DNA of 64,000 nt. It comes from VAXT01 sp963827725 (GTDB lineage: Bacteria > Actinomycetota > Thermoleophilia > Gaiellales > Gaiellaceae). The stretch spans positions 434,001 through 498,000 of the forward strand of contig CAWHBM010000001.1 in the NCBI GenBank assembly GCA_963827725.1, given 5' to 3'. Position 1 is the first letter of the stretch, and every line of letters begins with the position of its first letter. The translations under genes and the position numbers were made by a program. A model generated the notes under the pieces. It did not search any database and was not told the origin of the DNA. It was given only the letters and a program-made list of their open reading frames with translations. This document shows positions 31,464 through 40,362 of this stretch, piece after piece.

Positions 31464-32242
31464 GCAGTCGCTCCCCAGAGCGTGGGGTCGAAGCCGAAGG
31501 TCTCGGCGAGAGGCTTCCGAGAGGCCGCACTCGCGGCGGCGCGGGCTTTGCTGTAGGTCCAGACCGTCTCTGTGGAGGTGCCGTCGGTACGCTCGATCTC
31601 GACCCCATCAGGCTCCGAGTCTTCTACGAACTCGGCGGCGAAGTCGGCGGCTTCGAGGAAGCTGACGCTCTTGTAGAGCACGTGCTGCGTCTGATACTGA
31701 GGCTCGTAGACGGCCTCGCGTACCTGGTACACGGCCTGCCCGGGTGCCGATGTGTTCAGCACGGTTGTCACGTCGATCCCGCCCGAATCCAGCTCGAGAC
31801 CATGCTGCTCGGCGAGCGCACTGGCAAGCGAGACGCCGGAGAGGAAGCCTGACCCCACGAGGATCTCGCCCAGGAGTCGGCGACCGCCGCTCTCCTGCTG
31901 TTCGGCGAGCGCCTGGTCGAGCTGTGCTCTCGTCAAGAACTCCTTCTCAACCAGCAGCTTGCCCAACGGGCGCCACGCGGGCGGCGGCGTGTAGCGAGGA
32001 GAACGTGTTGACGGCGTTGCGCTCCGCTTCGCCTTTGCATGCAGCTCGACCCCGTGCTGGCTTGCCAGAGCTCGCCCGAGAGAGAAAGCCGAGATGTAGC
32101 CAGCCTCCACCAGGACCTCGCCTACGAGGCGACCGGTCCGACGCTGCTCCGCGAGCGCCGCCTCCAACTCGATCGAAGTGAGGACGCCGTCCTCGACCAG
32201 CAGTTCGCCGAGGGGACGCCAGGTGTAAGACGTCTGGAGCAT
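31460..32242 (-). CDS. Protein with two GspE/MshEN-type N-terminal domains
   Basis: 260 residues. Two MshEN-like repeats, at about 7-70 (RPLGELLVEDGVLTSIEL, then VGEVLVEAGYISAFSLGRAL) and 90-155 (RPLGKLLVEKEFLTRAQLDQ, then LGEILVGSGFLSGVSLASAL), separated by a basic Ser/Thr-rich linker. MshEN domains of type II secretion/T4P ATPases bind c-di-GMP through such paired motifs, but no ATPase domain follows here; the last 95 residues are an unknown domain rich in Tyr/Gln (QVREAVYEPQYQTQHVLYKS). A stand-alone c-di-GMP receptor is plausible. Cytoplasmic, no signal peptide. Confidence 0.75.
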   Translation of the reverse strand: MLQTSYTWRPLGELLVEDGVLTSIELEAALAEQRRTGRLVGEVLVEAGYISAFSLGRALASQHGVELHAKAKRSATPSTRSPRYTPPPAWRPLGKLLVEKEFLTRAQLDQALAEQQESGGRRLLGEILVGSGFLSGVSLASALAEQHGLELDSGGIDVTTVLNTSAPGQAVYQVREAVYEPQYQTQHVLYKSVSFLEAADFAAEFVEDSEPDGVEIERTDGTSTETVWTYSKARAAASAASRKPLAETFGFDPTLWGATA

Positions 32243-32282
32243 CCTTCCCTTATCGGCCGGGCTAGGGTAGACCTAGAGATCG

Positions 32283-32660
32283 ATGGAGCTCATCCACACC
32301 TGCTACCGGATCACCGACATCGACCGCTCGGTCGCCTTCTACGAGGCGCTGGGCTTCGAGGAGCGCCGGCGGATGCCGATTCGCGACGAGGCGATCAACG
32401 TCTTCATGGGATTGCCTGGCGACGGGGACCGGCTCGAGCTGACTCATAACTTCGGCGTCGATTCCTACGAGCTCGGCACCGGATACGGCCACATCGCGGT
32501 AACGGTTGACGACCTCGACGGGACGCTGGAGCGCCTGGCAGAGAAGGGCATCGACCCCGAAAAGCCACCGTACAGCGTCCGCGAAGGCGGCTCGCGGCTG
32601 TGCTTCGTTCGCGACCCTGACGGCTACCGGGTGGAGCTGATCGAGCGAGCTGGGGGCTAG
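32283..32660 (+). CDS. Glyoxalase I-like VOC metalloenzyme
   Basis: 125 residues, one complete VOC unit pair. Metal ligands in the expected places: His5 in MELIHTCYRI, Glu in RLELTHNFG, His in GYGHIAVTV and Glu in YRVELIERA. This matches lactoylglutathione lyase (GloA), which converts methylglyoxal-thiol hemithioacetals; in an actinobacterium the thiol would likely be mycothiol or another thiol. ATG 32283; no clear ribosome-binding site. It has 40 bp upstream shared with the divergent MshEN-like gene. Confidence 0.85.
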   Translation: MELIHTCYRITDIDRSVAFYEALGFEERRRMPIRDEAINVFMGLPGDGDRLELTHNFGVDSYELGTGYGHIAVTVDDLDGTLERLAEKGIDPEKPPYSVREGGSRLCFVRDPDGYRVELIERAGG

Positions 32661-32672
32661 CGTCACCCGCGC

Positions 32673-33062
32673 TTAGTGCTTGAAGTACTCCCGGGCGCTC
32701 TTCCTCCCCAGCAAGAGGTAGAGGACGAGGGCGTTGAAGAAGGCGGCCACGATCGTGGCGCCTTGCGTGGCGCTCTCAGACTCGGGGACGTAGAGGACGG
32801 CGACGGCGAGCCCGAGCGCCGAAAGCGCCAGCGTGAGGTAGTAGCCGACACGGCTGCCCCGCAGGAGCAGAAGCGAGGCGATTGCAAAGACGATTCCGAA
32901 GGCGAGTATTGCGCCGCCGAAGGAGTCGTCCAGGCTGTTCGCGATGGCGATCCCGAGCAGACCGAAGCCGATCTCGAAGATCGCCTTGGCGAAGCCGACC
33001 ATCGCGGCAATGGTGACGGAGGCCGGTGCACCCTCATCGTCGAGTTTCCTCACGTCGTCCAT
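32673..33062 (-). CDS. Small polytopic membrane protein
   Basis: 129 residues, no recognised family. Acidic N-terminus (MDDVRKLDDEGAP) then four hydrophobic helices at about 20-40, 48-66, 72-92 and 100-120, ending GRKSAREYFKH. ATG 33062 is preceded by GAAGGAGACCC. Converges on the glyoxalase gene with 12 bp between stops. Confidence 0.75.
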   Translation of the reverse strand: MDDVRKLDDEGAPASVTIAAMVGFAKAIFEIGFGLLGIAIANSLDDSFGGAILAFGIVFAIASLLLLRGSRVGYYLTLALSALGLAVAVLYVPESESATQGATIVAAFFNALVLYLLLGRKSAREYFKH

Positions 33063-33122
33063 GGGTCTCCTTCTCGGGGTTCCGACGGTGTGCGACTCGG
33101 GCAGTATGTCGTTCGTGAACCG

Positions 33123-34172
33123 CTAGCGCGTGAGATACGCGACTCGGCCGTCGGCACCCGAGGCCCAGCAGGCGTTCGGGTTCGCGCAGTCCGTCGTGTC
33201 CAGGCTCCCGCTGTCGAAGCGGCGCCAGGTCTGGCCGGCATTGGAGCTGAAATCACTGCCGGTCGGCCCGACTGCGATCACAGTGTTGCCGTTGACCCAC
33301 GTCGCACCCGACCGGTACTCGGGCGGAGCGCTCGGAACGAGCTGCCAGCTACTGCCGCCGTCACGAGTCGACGCGAAGTTGTTCGGCGAGGCTGTCGGCG
33401 CCGCAAAGTCTCCGCCAACCGCGAGCCCGTGCTGGTGGCTGCGGAAGGCGAGGGCGAAGATGCCCGACGTCGGGCCGCTCGCCATCGGCGTCGCGCTCAC
33501 GCTCCAGGTGCGCCCTCGGTCATCGGTGCGGAAGACCCGGGCCTGCGTCGAGCCGCCGGTGCCGAACCACGCGCGCTGACCGTGGTTGGACGTGATGCAT
33601 TGCCCGCTCGCCGCGAAGGCGAACTCGCCCGTTAGCGCCGGCGGCATGCCGGCCGGGTCGAGGACGGTCCAGCTTTGGCCACCATTCGACGTCGAGAGGA
33701 TCCTGAACTTGACGCCGTCGGGCGGGTCGGAGAGCGCCAGCCCGCGGCGGTCGTCGAAGAACGTCATGCAGTCGTAGAAGGCGTTCGGATCCTTGTTCGC
33801 GAACGTCAGCGACCAGGTCTGGCCGCCGTCGGTCGTGCGGTAGATCCGCGAGTCGGGCCCGGAGCCGATCGAGAGGATGACGGCGGTGTTCGCGTCGAAC
33901 GCCTCGATGTCGCGGAACTGGAGGCTCTCCGTGCCGGGCGGGCCGACCGACTGCCAGGTCGCGCCGCGGTTGGTCGTGCGCAGCACAGTACCCATGCTGC
34001 CACTCGTCCAGACGGTGGTCGCGCTCACGGCGGAGATCCCGCGCAGCCGCGCGGTCGAGCCGGTTGGCGTGTCTTGCCAGGCGTACCCGTCCGACCTGCT
34101 CCCTGAAGCCAGCGTCGTCGCCGTGCCGGCGAGGATCAAGACGGTCAGAACGAGACCAGTGCGCCTCAGCAC
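33123..34172 (-). CDS. Exported BNR/YCF48-like beta-propeller protein
   Basis: 349 residues. Signal peptide from GTG (RRTGLVLTVLILAGTATTL) and repeated Asp-box-like blades: TTNRGATWQSVG, TTDGGQTWSLTF, TSNGGQSWTVLD, TDDRGRTWSVSA, TRDGGSSWQLVP and SSNAGQTWRRFD. This is the pattern of sialidase-like/YCF48 propellers; often called oxidoreductase without evidence. Four cysteines cluster near the C-terminus (DTTDCANPNACWAS). No glycosidase catalytic residues are evident. TAAGTT lies eight bases before the GTG. Confidence 0.8.
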   Translation of the reverse strand: MLRRTGLVLTVLILAGTATTLASGSRSDGYAWQDTPTGSTARLRGISAVSATTVWTSGSMGTVLRTTNRGATWQSVGPPGTESLQFRDIEAFDANTAVILSIGSGPDSRIYRTTDGGQTWSLTFANKDPNAFYDCMTFFDDRRGLALSDPPDGVKFRILSTSNGGQSWTVLDPAGMPPALTGEFAFAASGQCITSNHGQRAWFGTGGSTQARVFRTDDRGRTWSVSATPMASGPTSGIFALAFRSHQHGLAVGGDFAAPTASPNNFASTRDGGSSWQLVPSAPPEYRSGATWVNGNTVIAVGPTGSDFSSNAGQTWRRFDSGSLDTTDCANPNACWASGADGRVAYLTR

Positions 34173-34180
34173 AGCGCGGA

Positions 34181-34186
34181 AACTTA
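34181..34186 (-). promoter_or_regulatory. Leaderless -10 hexamer of the BNR-propeller gene
   Basis: TAAGTT on the minus strand, eight bases before GTG 34172. Confidence 0.4.
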
Positions 34187-34229
34187 CCGTGCCTTCCCCC
34201 TGACCGCAAGCCGGGTTTCCAATTGCGCG

Positions 34230-34778
34230 CTAGCCGAGCTCGACAACGAGCTCAGACGGGGAGGCGGTCGCCGTGAACGGCCGCTCCTCGTCGAGCCCGA
34301 TCACCCAGGTGACCACGGCCTCGAAGTCACCGGTCTTGGCGACCTGACGGACGAAGCTGGTTCCCGCGGGTGTCAGCTTCCGCGGGCCCGTGTAGCTCGG
34401 TTGGACCTGCTCGCCCACGATCTCGGCGGTCATCGCGGGTGTGAGCCGTACGACCAGGAACGCCGACCCGTCGATCTCGATCGGATTGCCCGAACCGTCT
34501 TCGGCCTTGGCGGTCTCGGCCGGCTCGTAGGAGATGTTGTAACCCGGGCCAGGGGCAGCCTCCCGGAACGAGAAGATGACGCGGTCGGAGCATTCGAGCG
34601 CCTCGATCCCCACGTGCGTGAGGTACATCGTCTCCCGGGCCTCGATTGCTGGGCTCATCCGCGGCGTCGTGGCGCCGCCTGCGAACGGTGGGCAATCCGA
34701 GCTCCCCTCGGACTGCTTGTCCGAGCTGCCGCACCCGGCGAGGAGCAGGGCGAGAGTGATCAAGCCGACGACTCGCAC
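34230..34778 (-). CDS. Lipoprotein of unknown function (AMIN-like domain)
   Basis: 182 residues. Lipoprotein signal with lipobox LLLAGCGSSDK (acylated Cys16), then an extracytoplasmic domain with VGIEALECSDRVIFSFREAA, ending TATASPSELVVELG. The beta-rich pattern resembles the small AMIN-like domain found in actinobacterial lipoproteins; that assignment is tentative. It lies 13 bp downstream of the DUF167 gene on the same strand, at the end of the long putrescine operon, and may be read through from it. Confidence 0.72.
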   Translation of the reverse strand: MRVVGLITLALLLAGCGSSDKQSEGSSDCPPFAGGATTPRMSPAIEARETMYLTHVGIEALECSDRVIFSFREAAPGPGYNISYEPAETAKAEDGSGNPIEIDGSAFLVVRLTPAMTAEIVGEQVQPSYTGPRKLTPAGTSFVRQVAKTGDFEAVVTWVIGLDEERPFTATASPSELVVELG

Positions 34779-34791
34779 GATCTTCCCGAGC

Positions 34792-35055
34792 TTATCGCTC
34801 AGCCAGTCGCCGCTCGATCTCGCCTTTGTCCAGCCCGTCGATCTCGATCACCTTCGCCCGCGCACTTCCACCCGCGACTACGCGAACCGAGCTGGGCGGG
34901 AGGGAGAGGGTCGTTGCGAGAAGCTTGCAGAGCGCCTCGTTTGCTCGGCCGCGCTCAGGGGGAGCCGCGATCCGCGCACGCCACCCGTCTCCGTGGCGCC
35001 CCACGAGCTCGCTCCGGCTTGCGCCGGGCGACACGGTCACGCTGATCCGCGCCAC
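34792..35055 (-). CDS. DUF167/YggU-family protein
   Basis: 87 residues with the family pattern VTVSPGASRSELVG, RIAAPPERGRANEAL and VRVVAGGSARAKVIEI. The family is small, cytoplasmic and of unknown function. GTG 35055 directly abuts the stop of the class-III aminotransferase gene (35056), so it is the tail of that operon. Confidence 0.85.
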   Translation of the reverse strand: MARISVTVSPGASRSELVGRHGDGWRARIAAPPERGRANEALCKLLATTLSLPPSSVRVVAGGSARAKVIEIDGLDKGEIERRLAER

Positions 35056-36441
35056 CTAGGCGGTGAGGTCCTGCGCGAGCTCCTCGAAGACCGCGATGTA
35101 CGCGTCTGCCGCCTCGTCGGTGTGCGCGATCGAGAGCGTCCACTCCTCCTCGCGGCCCGGGGTCATAAAGATCCCGCGGTTGAGGTTGTAGAGCCACGCG
35201 AGCTCCGCCATCTCGGCGTCCTGGTGCTGCTTGAACGTCTTGAAGTCGATGATCTTCTCGGCTGCGAACGTCACGCAGCCCTTGCTCCCGATCCCGACGC
35301 TGTAGCCCGGGAGGCCGTGACGGTCGATGACGTCCTGGCAACCGGCCAGGAGCCGCTCGTTGATCCGGTCGAGGTGCTCGTAGGCATCCGGCGTCAGCAC
35401 CTCGAGCAAACTGGCTCTCGCTGCCGCCATGGTCAGAGGGTTTCCGTTGAACGTGCCCACCTGGTAGACGGAGCCGTCTTCGACCACCGACATGACCTCG
35501 TCCGTGCCGCCGATGGCTCCCGAAGGTAGTCCGCCCCCGAGCGTCTTGGCCAGCGTGACCATGTCCGGCTGGACGCCAAAGCGCTCGGTCGCGCCGCCGG
35601 CGGCGATCGCGAGCCCGGTCTTGACCTCGTCGAAGATGAGGACGACCTCGTGCCGCGTCGTGATGTCGCGCACGGCCTCGAGGTAGCCGTCCGCCGGCAT
35701 GATGACGCCGAGGTTCATCATCGCCGCCTCCATGATCAGGCAAGCCGGCTTGCGACCCTCGGCGTCGAGGCGCTCGATGCGGCGCTCGAGCGCGGCGGCA
35801 TCGTTGTACGGCACGGGGATCGTGAGGTCGGCGACCGCCTGGGGCACGCCGCGTCCGTACGTGGTCGAAGGGATGTCGTTCGGGTCGACGTCGGTGTCGA
35901 CGTCGCCGACGCCGACCATGACTCCGTCGTGGTGGCCGTGGTAGGAGCCGAAGATCTTCAGGATCGTGTCGCGTCCGGTCAGCCCTCGCGCGATCCGGAT
36001 CGCGTCCATCGTCGCCTCGGACCCGGAGTTGTTGTAGCGCCACTTCGGCAGGCCGAAGCGGCGGGCTAGCTCTTCGGCGACCTCGATCCCGTCTTCCGTG
36101 GGCGCTGCGAAGTGCGTGCCCAGCCGGACCCGCTCCTCGACGGCTTTGACGATCGCCGGGTGCGCGTGCCCTTGCGGCATCGACCCGAACCCGTTGTGGA
36201 AGTCCCAGAGGTGGCGGCCGTCCGCGTCCCAGACCGAGGCGCCCTCGCCGCGCTCCAGGTAGATCGGCCATGGCTCGCGCACCTGGTACGACGACGGCAC
36301 ACCGCCCGGCAGCACCTTCCGCGCGCGCTCGAACATGCGCTTCGAGCCTTGCGTCTGCTCGTCGAGGCGCTTGCCCTCGCGCTCCGTCAGCTCCTTGACG
36401 CGCTCGCGGTCGATCCGGGTCGCTGCAATCTCGGTGCTCAT
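35056..36441 (-). CDS. Class III aminotransferase (glutamate-1-semialdehyde aminomutase-like)
   Basis: 461 residues. PLP-binding lysine in TLAKTLGGGLPSGAIGG; cofactor pocket NNSGSEATMDAIRIAR, FGSYHGHHDG and VLIFDEVKTGLA. The overall sequence resembles HemL, but there are no heme genes nearby and the gene is coupled to polyamine ABC transporter permeases (ATGA overlap at 36438-36441). A role as putrescine or other omega-amine aminotransferase feeding the aldehyde dehydrogenase at 40362-41798 fits the context. Start ATG 36441 is chosen for that overlap. The N-terminus has a charged 30-residue extension (RERVKELTEREGKRLDEQ). Confidence 0.82.
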   Translation of the reverse strand: MSTEIAATRIDRERVKELTEREGKRLDEQTQGSKRMFERARKVLPGGVPSSYQVREPWPIYLERGEGASVWDADGRHLWDFHNGFGSMPQGHAHPAIVKAVEERVRLGTHFAAPTEDGIEVAEELARRFGLPKWRYNNSGSEATMDAIRIARGLTGRDTILKIFGSYHGHHDGVMVGVGDVDTDVDPNDIPSTTYGRGVPQAVADLTIPVPYNDAAALERRIERLDAEGRKPACLIMEAAMMNLGVIMPADGYLEAVRDITTRHEVVLIFDEVKTGLAIAAGGATERFGVQPDMVTLAKTLGGGLPSGAIGGTDEVMSVVEDGSVYQVGTFNGNPLTMAAARASLLEVLTPDAYEHLDRINERLLAGCQDVIDRHGLPGYSVGIGSKGCVTFAAEKIIDFKTFKQHQDAEMAELAWLYNLNRGIFMTPGREEEWTLSIAHTDEAADAYIAVFEELAQDLTA

Positions 36442-37238
36442 GCCTTGACCTGGCTCTCCCGACGCCGCTGCCAAAAGACGTTCGCGACCATCAGCGTGAG
36501 GGCGACGACGAAGATCATCGTGCCCATCACGTTAACTTGCGGCGGCGCTCCCACGCGCGCCGCCCCCCAGACGAAGAGGGGGAACGTGATCTCGGAGCCG
36601 GAGTTGAAGTACGTGATCACGAAGTCGTCGATCGAGAGCGCAAACGAGAGCAGCGCGCCGGCCACGATTGCCGGCGCGATCAGTGGCAGCGTCACCTTGC
36701 GGAAGGTCACCCATTCGTTGGCGCCGAGGTCCATCGCGGCCTCCTCGATACTCCGGTCGAAGCCGATCAGCCGCGCCTTCACGGTCACGACGACGTAGCT
36801 GATGCAGAACATGACGTGGGCGATCAGGATCGTGGTGAAGCCGAGGTCGATCACCGATGTGAGGTTGATGAAGAGGGCGAGCAACGAGGCGCCGAGCACG
36901 ATCTCCGGTGTCGCCATCGGCAGGAAGATCAGGAAGTTCGTGCCGCTGCGCCCTCGAAAGCCGTAGCGTACGAGCGCCAGCGCGATCAGGGTGCCGAGCG
37001 CCGTGGCCACGAGGCTTGCCAGGAGCGCGATTTTGATCGAGAGCCACATCGCATCGCGCAACCCCGGCACGGCGTCCCAGTTGCGCCAGTGGTCGAGCGT
37101 GAATCCCTGCCAGGTGTAGTTGAAGCGTCCTGCCGGGTCGTTGAACGAGAAGAGGACGACGAGGGCGATCGGCACGAGCAGGTAGGTGAACGCGAGGATT
37201 GCGTACCCGGTCAGGACGTGACGGCGAACGAACTTCAT
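36438..37238 (-). CDS. ABC transporter permease, PotC type (system 1)
   Basis: 266 residues with six hydrophobic helices and the EAA loop near the end (DRSIEEAAMDLGANEWVTF). Resembles PotC/YdcV, the second permease of spermidine/putrescine importers. ATG 37238 overlaps the PotB-type stop and its own stop overlaps the aminotransferase ATG, so the importer and enzyme are translationally coupled. Confidence 0.88.
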   Translation of the reverse strand: MKFVRRHVLTGYAILAFTYLLVPIALVVLFSFNDPAGRFNYTWQGFTLDHWRNWDAVPGLRDAMWLSIKIALLASLVATALGTLIALALVRYGFRGRSGTNFLIFLPMATPEIVLGASLLALFINLTSVIDLGFTTILIAHVMFCISYVVVTVKARLIGFDRSIEEAAMDLGANEWVTFRKVTLPLIAPAIVAGALLSFALSIDDFVITYFNSGSEITFPLFVWGAARVGAPPQVNVMGTMIFVVALTLMVANVFWQRRRESQVKA

Positions 37239-38092
37239 CCGGTCAGCTTCTCCGACCCGACGACGCGCGCGTAGACCGCGATCAGCACGAGGATCACCGC
37301 CATCAGCGTGAAGGAGAGCGAGGCGGCAGCCGGGTAGTCGCCGAGCTCGAGGAACCTCGACTGGATGACGTTTCCGATCATCGCCTGCTTCGGCGTTCCC
37401 AGAAGCTCCGCGTTGATGAAGTCTCCGGCCGCAGGGATGAACGTGAGGAGCGTGCCCGCGACGACCCCGGGCAGGGAGAGCGGCAGCGTCACCCGGAGAA
37501 ACGCCTGCACGCGACTCGCGTACAGATCCTCCGCCGCTTCGATCAGCCGATTGTCGATCGCCTCGAGCGACACGTAGAGCGGCAGCGCCATGAAAGGCAG
37601 GAAGTTGTAGGTGATCCCGGCGACGACGGCGACCGACGTGGCGAGGAGGCGCCCGTCAGAGCCGAGGATTCCAACGTCTCGCAGGATGCCGACGACCGGT
37701 CCCTGGTCGGCGAGGATCGTCTGCCACGCGAGCGTCCGAATCAGGTACGTGACGAAGAACGGCGCAATGATCAGGACCAGCAGCACGTTCTTCCAGCGGC
37801 CGCCCCGGAAAGCGATCCAGTACGCGAGCGGATAGCTGATCAGCAGTGCGAACAGGGTCGCGAGGCCCGCATAAAGCAGCGACCGGAGGATCCACGGGTG
37901 GTACCGGTCCAGTGCATCCCAGTAGTTGCCCCAGGCCCAGTCGAAGGAGTAGCCCACATCGAACGTCCCCGTCTCGAGCGACTGGTACGCGAGGAAGCCG
38001 AGCGGGACCAGGAAGAAGACGGCGAGCCATGCCAGCCCCGGCGCGAGGAGCAGGTACGGCGTGAGGCCCCGGTGTCGGTGGAAGAAGCCCAA
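37235..38092 (-). CDS. ABC transporter permease, PotB type (system 1)
   Basis: 285 residues, six helices. The EAA-like loop is IDNRLIEAAEDLYASRVQAF; N-terminal LLLAPGLAWLAVFFLVPLG is typical of PotB. Starts with TTG 38092, 6 bp after the binding-protein stop; no ATG or GTG is available near the conserved N-terminus. Pairs with the PotC-type permease in the membrane. Confidence 0.87.
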   Translation of the reverse strand: MGFFHRHRGLTPYLLLAPGLAWLAVFFLVPLGFLAYQSLETGTFDVGYSFDWAWGNYWDALDRYHPWILRSLLYAGLATLFALLISYPLAYWIAFRGGRWKNVLLVLIIAPFFVTYLIRTLAWQTILADQGPVVGILRDVGILGSDGRLLATSVAVVAGITYNFLPFMALPLYVSLEAIDNRLIEAAEDLYASRVQAFLRVTLPLSLPGVVAGTLLTFIPAAGDFINAELLGTPKQAMIGNVIQSRFLELGDYPAAASLSFTLMAVILVLIAVYARVVGSEKLTG

Positions 38093-38098
38093 TGGCGG

Positions 38099-39250
38099 CT
38101 AGGCGCCCAAGACAGCCTGCCACTGCTCGTTGTAACTCTCGTTTTTCAGCGCCGCTGGATCGATGAGATGCACCTGGGAAAGCGTCTCCTCGGTCGGGAA
38201 GATCAGCTCGTTCTTCGCTGTCTCCGGATCGGTCTTGGCGAGTTCCTCCTTGGCCCCCTTCACCGGAGTCACGTAGTTGATGTAGGCCGCGAGCTTCGCT
38301 GCGACCTTCGGGTCGTAGACGTAGTTCATGTACACGGAGGCGGTATATGCGTCGCCGCCCTGCGGGATCAGCATGTTGTCGGTCCAGATCATCCCGCCCT
38401 CGTCGGGAATGCCCCATCTCAGGTTCGCATTGTCGGGCTGGAGCTGGACGATGTCGCCCGACCACGCGATACAGGCCTTGAGGTCGCCGTTCGCCAGCTG
38501 GCTCGTGTAGTCGTTGCCCGTGAAGCGGCGGATGTGCCCCGATTCGGACGCGGCCCTCACGCGGTCGATCGCCGCCTTGAACGCGTCGTCGGTGACCTTG
38601 CTCGGGTCGGCGCCGTTGGCGAGCATGACGATGCCGAGCGTGTCCGAGAAGTTGTCGAGCGCCGTCACTTTCCCTTTGAGATCCGGGTCCTCGAGGAGCT
38701 GGTCGACCGAGGTGATCGGCTTCGTCAGCTTCTCGTTGTACGCGATTCCAGTCATGCCCGACTGCCAGGGGAGGCTGTATTCGCGGTTGGAGTCGAAGCC
38801 CGGGTGCTGCTGGACGTCGACGAGGTTCTCGATGTTCGGGATCGCGTCCTTGTCGAGCTTCTCGGTCCAGCCCCTGTCGATCATCGTCGAGAGGTGCCGC
38901 TCGTTGTCGGTCAGGACGATGATGTCGCGGTCGATCGACTGGCCCCTCGACAGCGGGCCCTGGATCTTTCCGAAGTACTCGGAGTTCGAATTGATGTCCT
39001 CCGTGTAGTTGACGTCGACGCCGAACTCCTTCGTGAAAGCCTCGAGTGTCGGGTACTTCTTCGTCTCCTCGACGTAGTCCATGTAGAGCGTCCAGTTGGA
39101 GAAGCGAAGAGTGTCTGCGAGCTCCCTCTCGCCTCCGCCTCCATCGTCACCGCCGCCGCCGCAGGCGGCGAGCAGGCCGGGCACGGACAGCAGGCCGGCG
39201 CCGAGCGCGGCGCGACGGAGCAGTTCCTCTCGGGTCAGCAGGTTCGTCAC
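38099..39250 (-). CDS. Polyamine-type ABC substrate-binding lipoprotein (system 1)
   Basis: 383 residues. N-terminus has a twin-arginine motif and lipobox: RRAALGAGLLSVPGLLAAC, then a Gly-rich linker. The mature part is PotD-like: LRFSNWTLYMDYVEE, VNYTEDINSNSEYFGKIQGP, TDNERHLSTMI and the C-terminal LIDPAALKNESYNEQW. Expected to capture a polyamine such as putrescine outside the membrane. GTG 39250 overlaps the PotA-type stop. Confidence 0.88.
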   Translation of the reverse strand: MTNLLTREELLRRAALGAGLLSVPGLLAACGGGGDDGGGGERELADTLRFSNWTLYMDYVEETKKYPTLEAFTKEFGVDVNYTEDINSNSEYFGKIQGPLSRGQSIDRDIIVLTDNERHLSTMIDRGWTEKLDKDAIPNIENLVDVQQHPGFDSNREYSLPWQSGMTGIAYNEKLTKPITSVDQLLEDPDLKGKVTALDNFSDTLGIVMLANGADPSKVTDDAFKAAIDRVRAASESGHIRRFTGNDYTSQLANGDLKACIAWSGDIVQLQPDNANLRWGIPDEGGMIWTDNMLIPQGGDAYTASVYMNYVYDPKVAAKLAAYINYVTPVKGAKEELAKTDPETAKNELIFPTEETLSQVHLIDPAALKNESYNEQWQAVLGA

Positions 39251-40362
39251 TTCTTGTCCTCCTCTGGAAGGTCGACGACGAAGGTGGCCTCAGGCTCGAA
39301 GCCGACGGTGATCGGGTCGCCGGGTGAAGCTCGATGCGTGCCCGATTCCATGTTCTGCACATAGACGGTGAGCCGGCCGGCGGGCGTGTCGAGCACGTAT
39401 TGCGTCGAGACGCCGACGTACGCCGACTCGAAGACGGTTCCCGTGATCGTGTTCACCTGGCCGCTGACGATGCGGATCTTCTCGGGCCGGATGCCAACCG
39501 CGACCCGGCCGGTGCGGTTCCCGAGCGCGTCCGCCGAGACCTTTACCTCCGTGCCGCCCTCGAGCCTGATCGTCTCCGGCCCGGACACGGTTCCCGGCAG
39601 GAGGTTCGAGACGCCGAGGAAGCCGGCGACGAATGAGGTTCGCGGTTGCTCGTAGAGCTCGCTCGGAGGGCCGAGCTGTTCGACCTGTCCGTCGTTCATC
39701 ACGGCGATCGTGTCGGCCATCGTCATCGCCTCTTCCTGGTCGTGCGTGACGTGGATGAATGTGATGCCGAGCTCCCGCTGGATCGCCTTCAGCTCGAGCT
39801 GCATCTGGCGGCGGAGCTTGAGGTCGAGCGCGCCGAGCGGCTCGTCCAGCAGCAGGACCCGCGGCTTGTTCACGAGCGCGCGCGCGAGGGCCACGCGTTG
39901 CTGCTGACCGCCCGAGAGCTGGCGCGGCTTGCGCGACTCCATCCCGCCGAGGTCGACGAGCTTGAGGATCTCCCGCACCCGCCCTTTGAGCTGCTCTCCG
40001 CGCACGCCTTGGCGCCGCATCCCGAAGGCGACGTTCTCGAAGATCGAGAGGTGCGGAAACAGCGCGTAGGACTGGAAGACCGTGTTCACGTCCCGCTTGT
40101 ACGGAGGCAGTCCCACGACGTCACGGTCGCCGAGGTAGATCGCTCCGGCCGTCGGCTCCTCGAACCCTCCGATCATGCGTAGGGTCGTCGTCTTGCCGCA
40201 GCCCGACGGGCCGAGCAGCGCGAAGAACTTGCCCGGCTCGACGGTGAGCGAGATGTCGTCCACTGCGACGACGTCGTCGAAGCGCTTCGTGACGCCCTCC
40301 AGGCGAACGTCCGATGCCTGCGAGCCGAGACCCCGCTCCGTCTCGAGCTGCTCGATCGCCAC
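39247..40362 (-). CDS. ABC transporter ATPase, PotA type (system 1)
   Basis: 371 residues. Walker A GPSGCGKTTTLRMIGG, Q-loop, signature LSGGQQQRVALARAL, Walker B VLLLDEPLGALD, switch His in THDQEEAMTMAD, and a C-terminal TOBE domain (about 290-365) with VAVGIRPEKIRI. Energises the PotBC-type permeases. GTG 40362 overlaps the aldehyde dehydrogenase stop by one base (TAGTG). Confidence 0.92.
   Translation of the reverse strand: MAIEQLETERGLGSQASDVRLEGVTKRFDDVVAVDDISLTVEPGKFFALLGPSGCGKTTTLRMIGGFEEPTAGAIYLGDRDVVGLPPYKRDVNTVFQSYALFPHLSIFENVAFGMRRQGVRGEQLKGRVREILKLVDLGGMESRKPRQLSGGQQQRVALARALVNKPRVLLLDEPLGALDLKLRRQMQLELKAIQRELGITFIHVTHDQEEAMTMADTIAVMNDGQVEQLGPPSELYEQPRTSFVAGFLGVSNLLPGTVSGPETIRLEGGTEVKVSADALGNRTGRVAVGIRPEKIRIVSGQVNTITGTVFESAYVGVSTQYVLDTPAGRLTVYVQNMESGTHRASPGDPITVGFEPEATFVVDLPEEDKK

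Noticed and set aside
35056..36441. Heme-biosynthetic hemL
   Set aside because: Sequence alone allows it, but no heme gene is near and the gene is coupled to polyamine transport; left as a class III aminotransferase.
37199..39364. 721-codon open frame on the plus strand opposite PotB/PotD-type genes
   Set aside because: Arg/Glu/Val-rich antisense translation without domain; transporter genes on the minus strand are clear.
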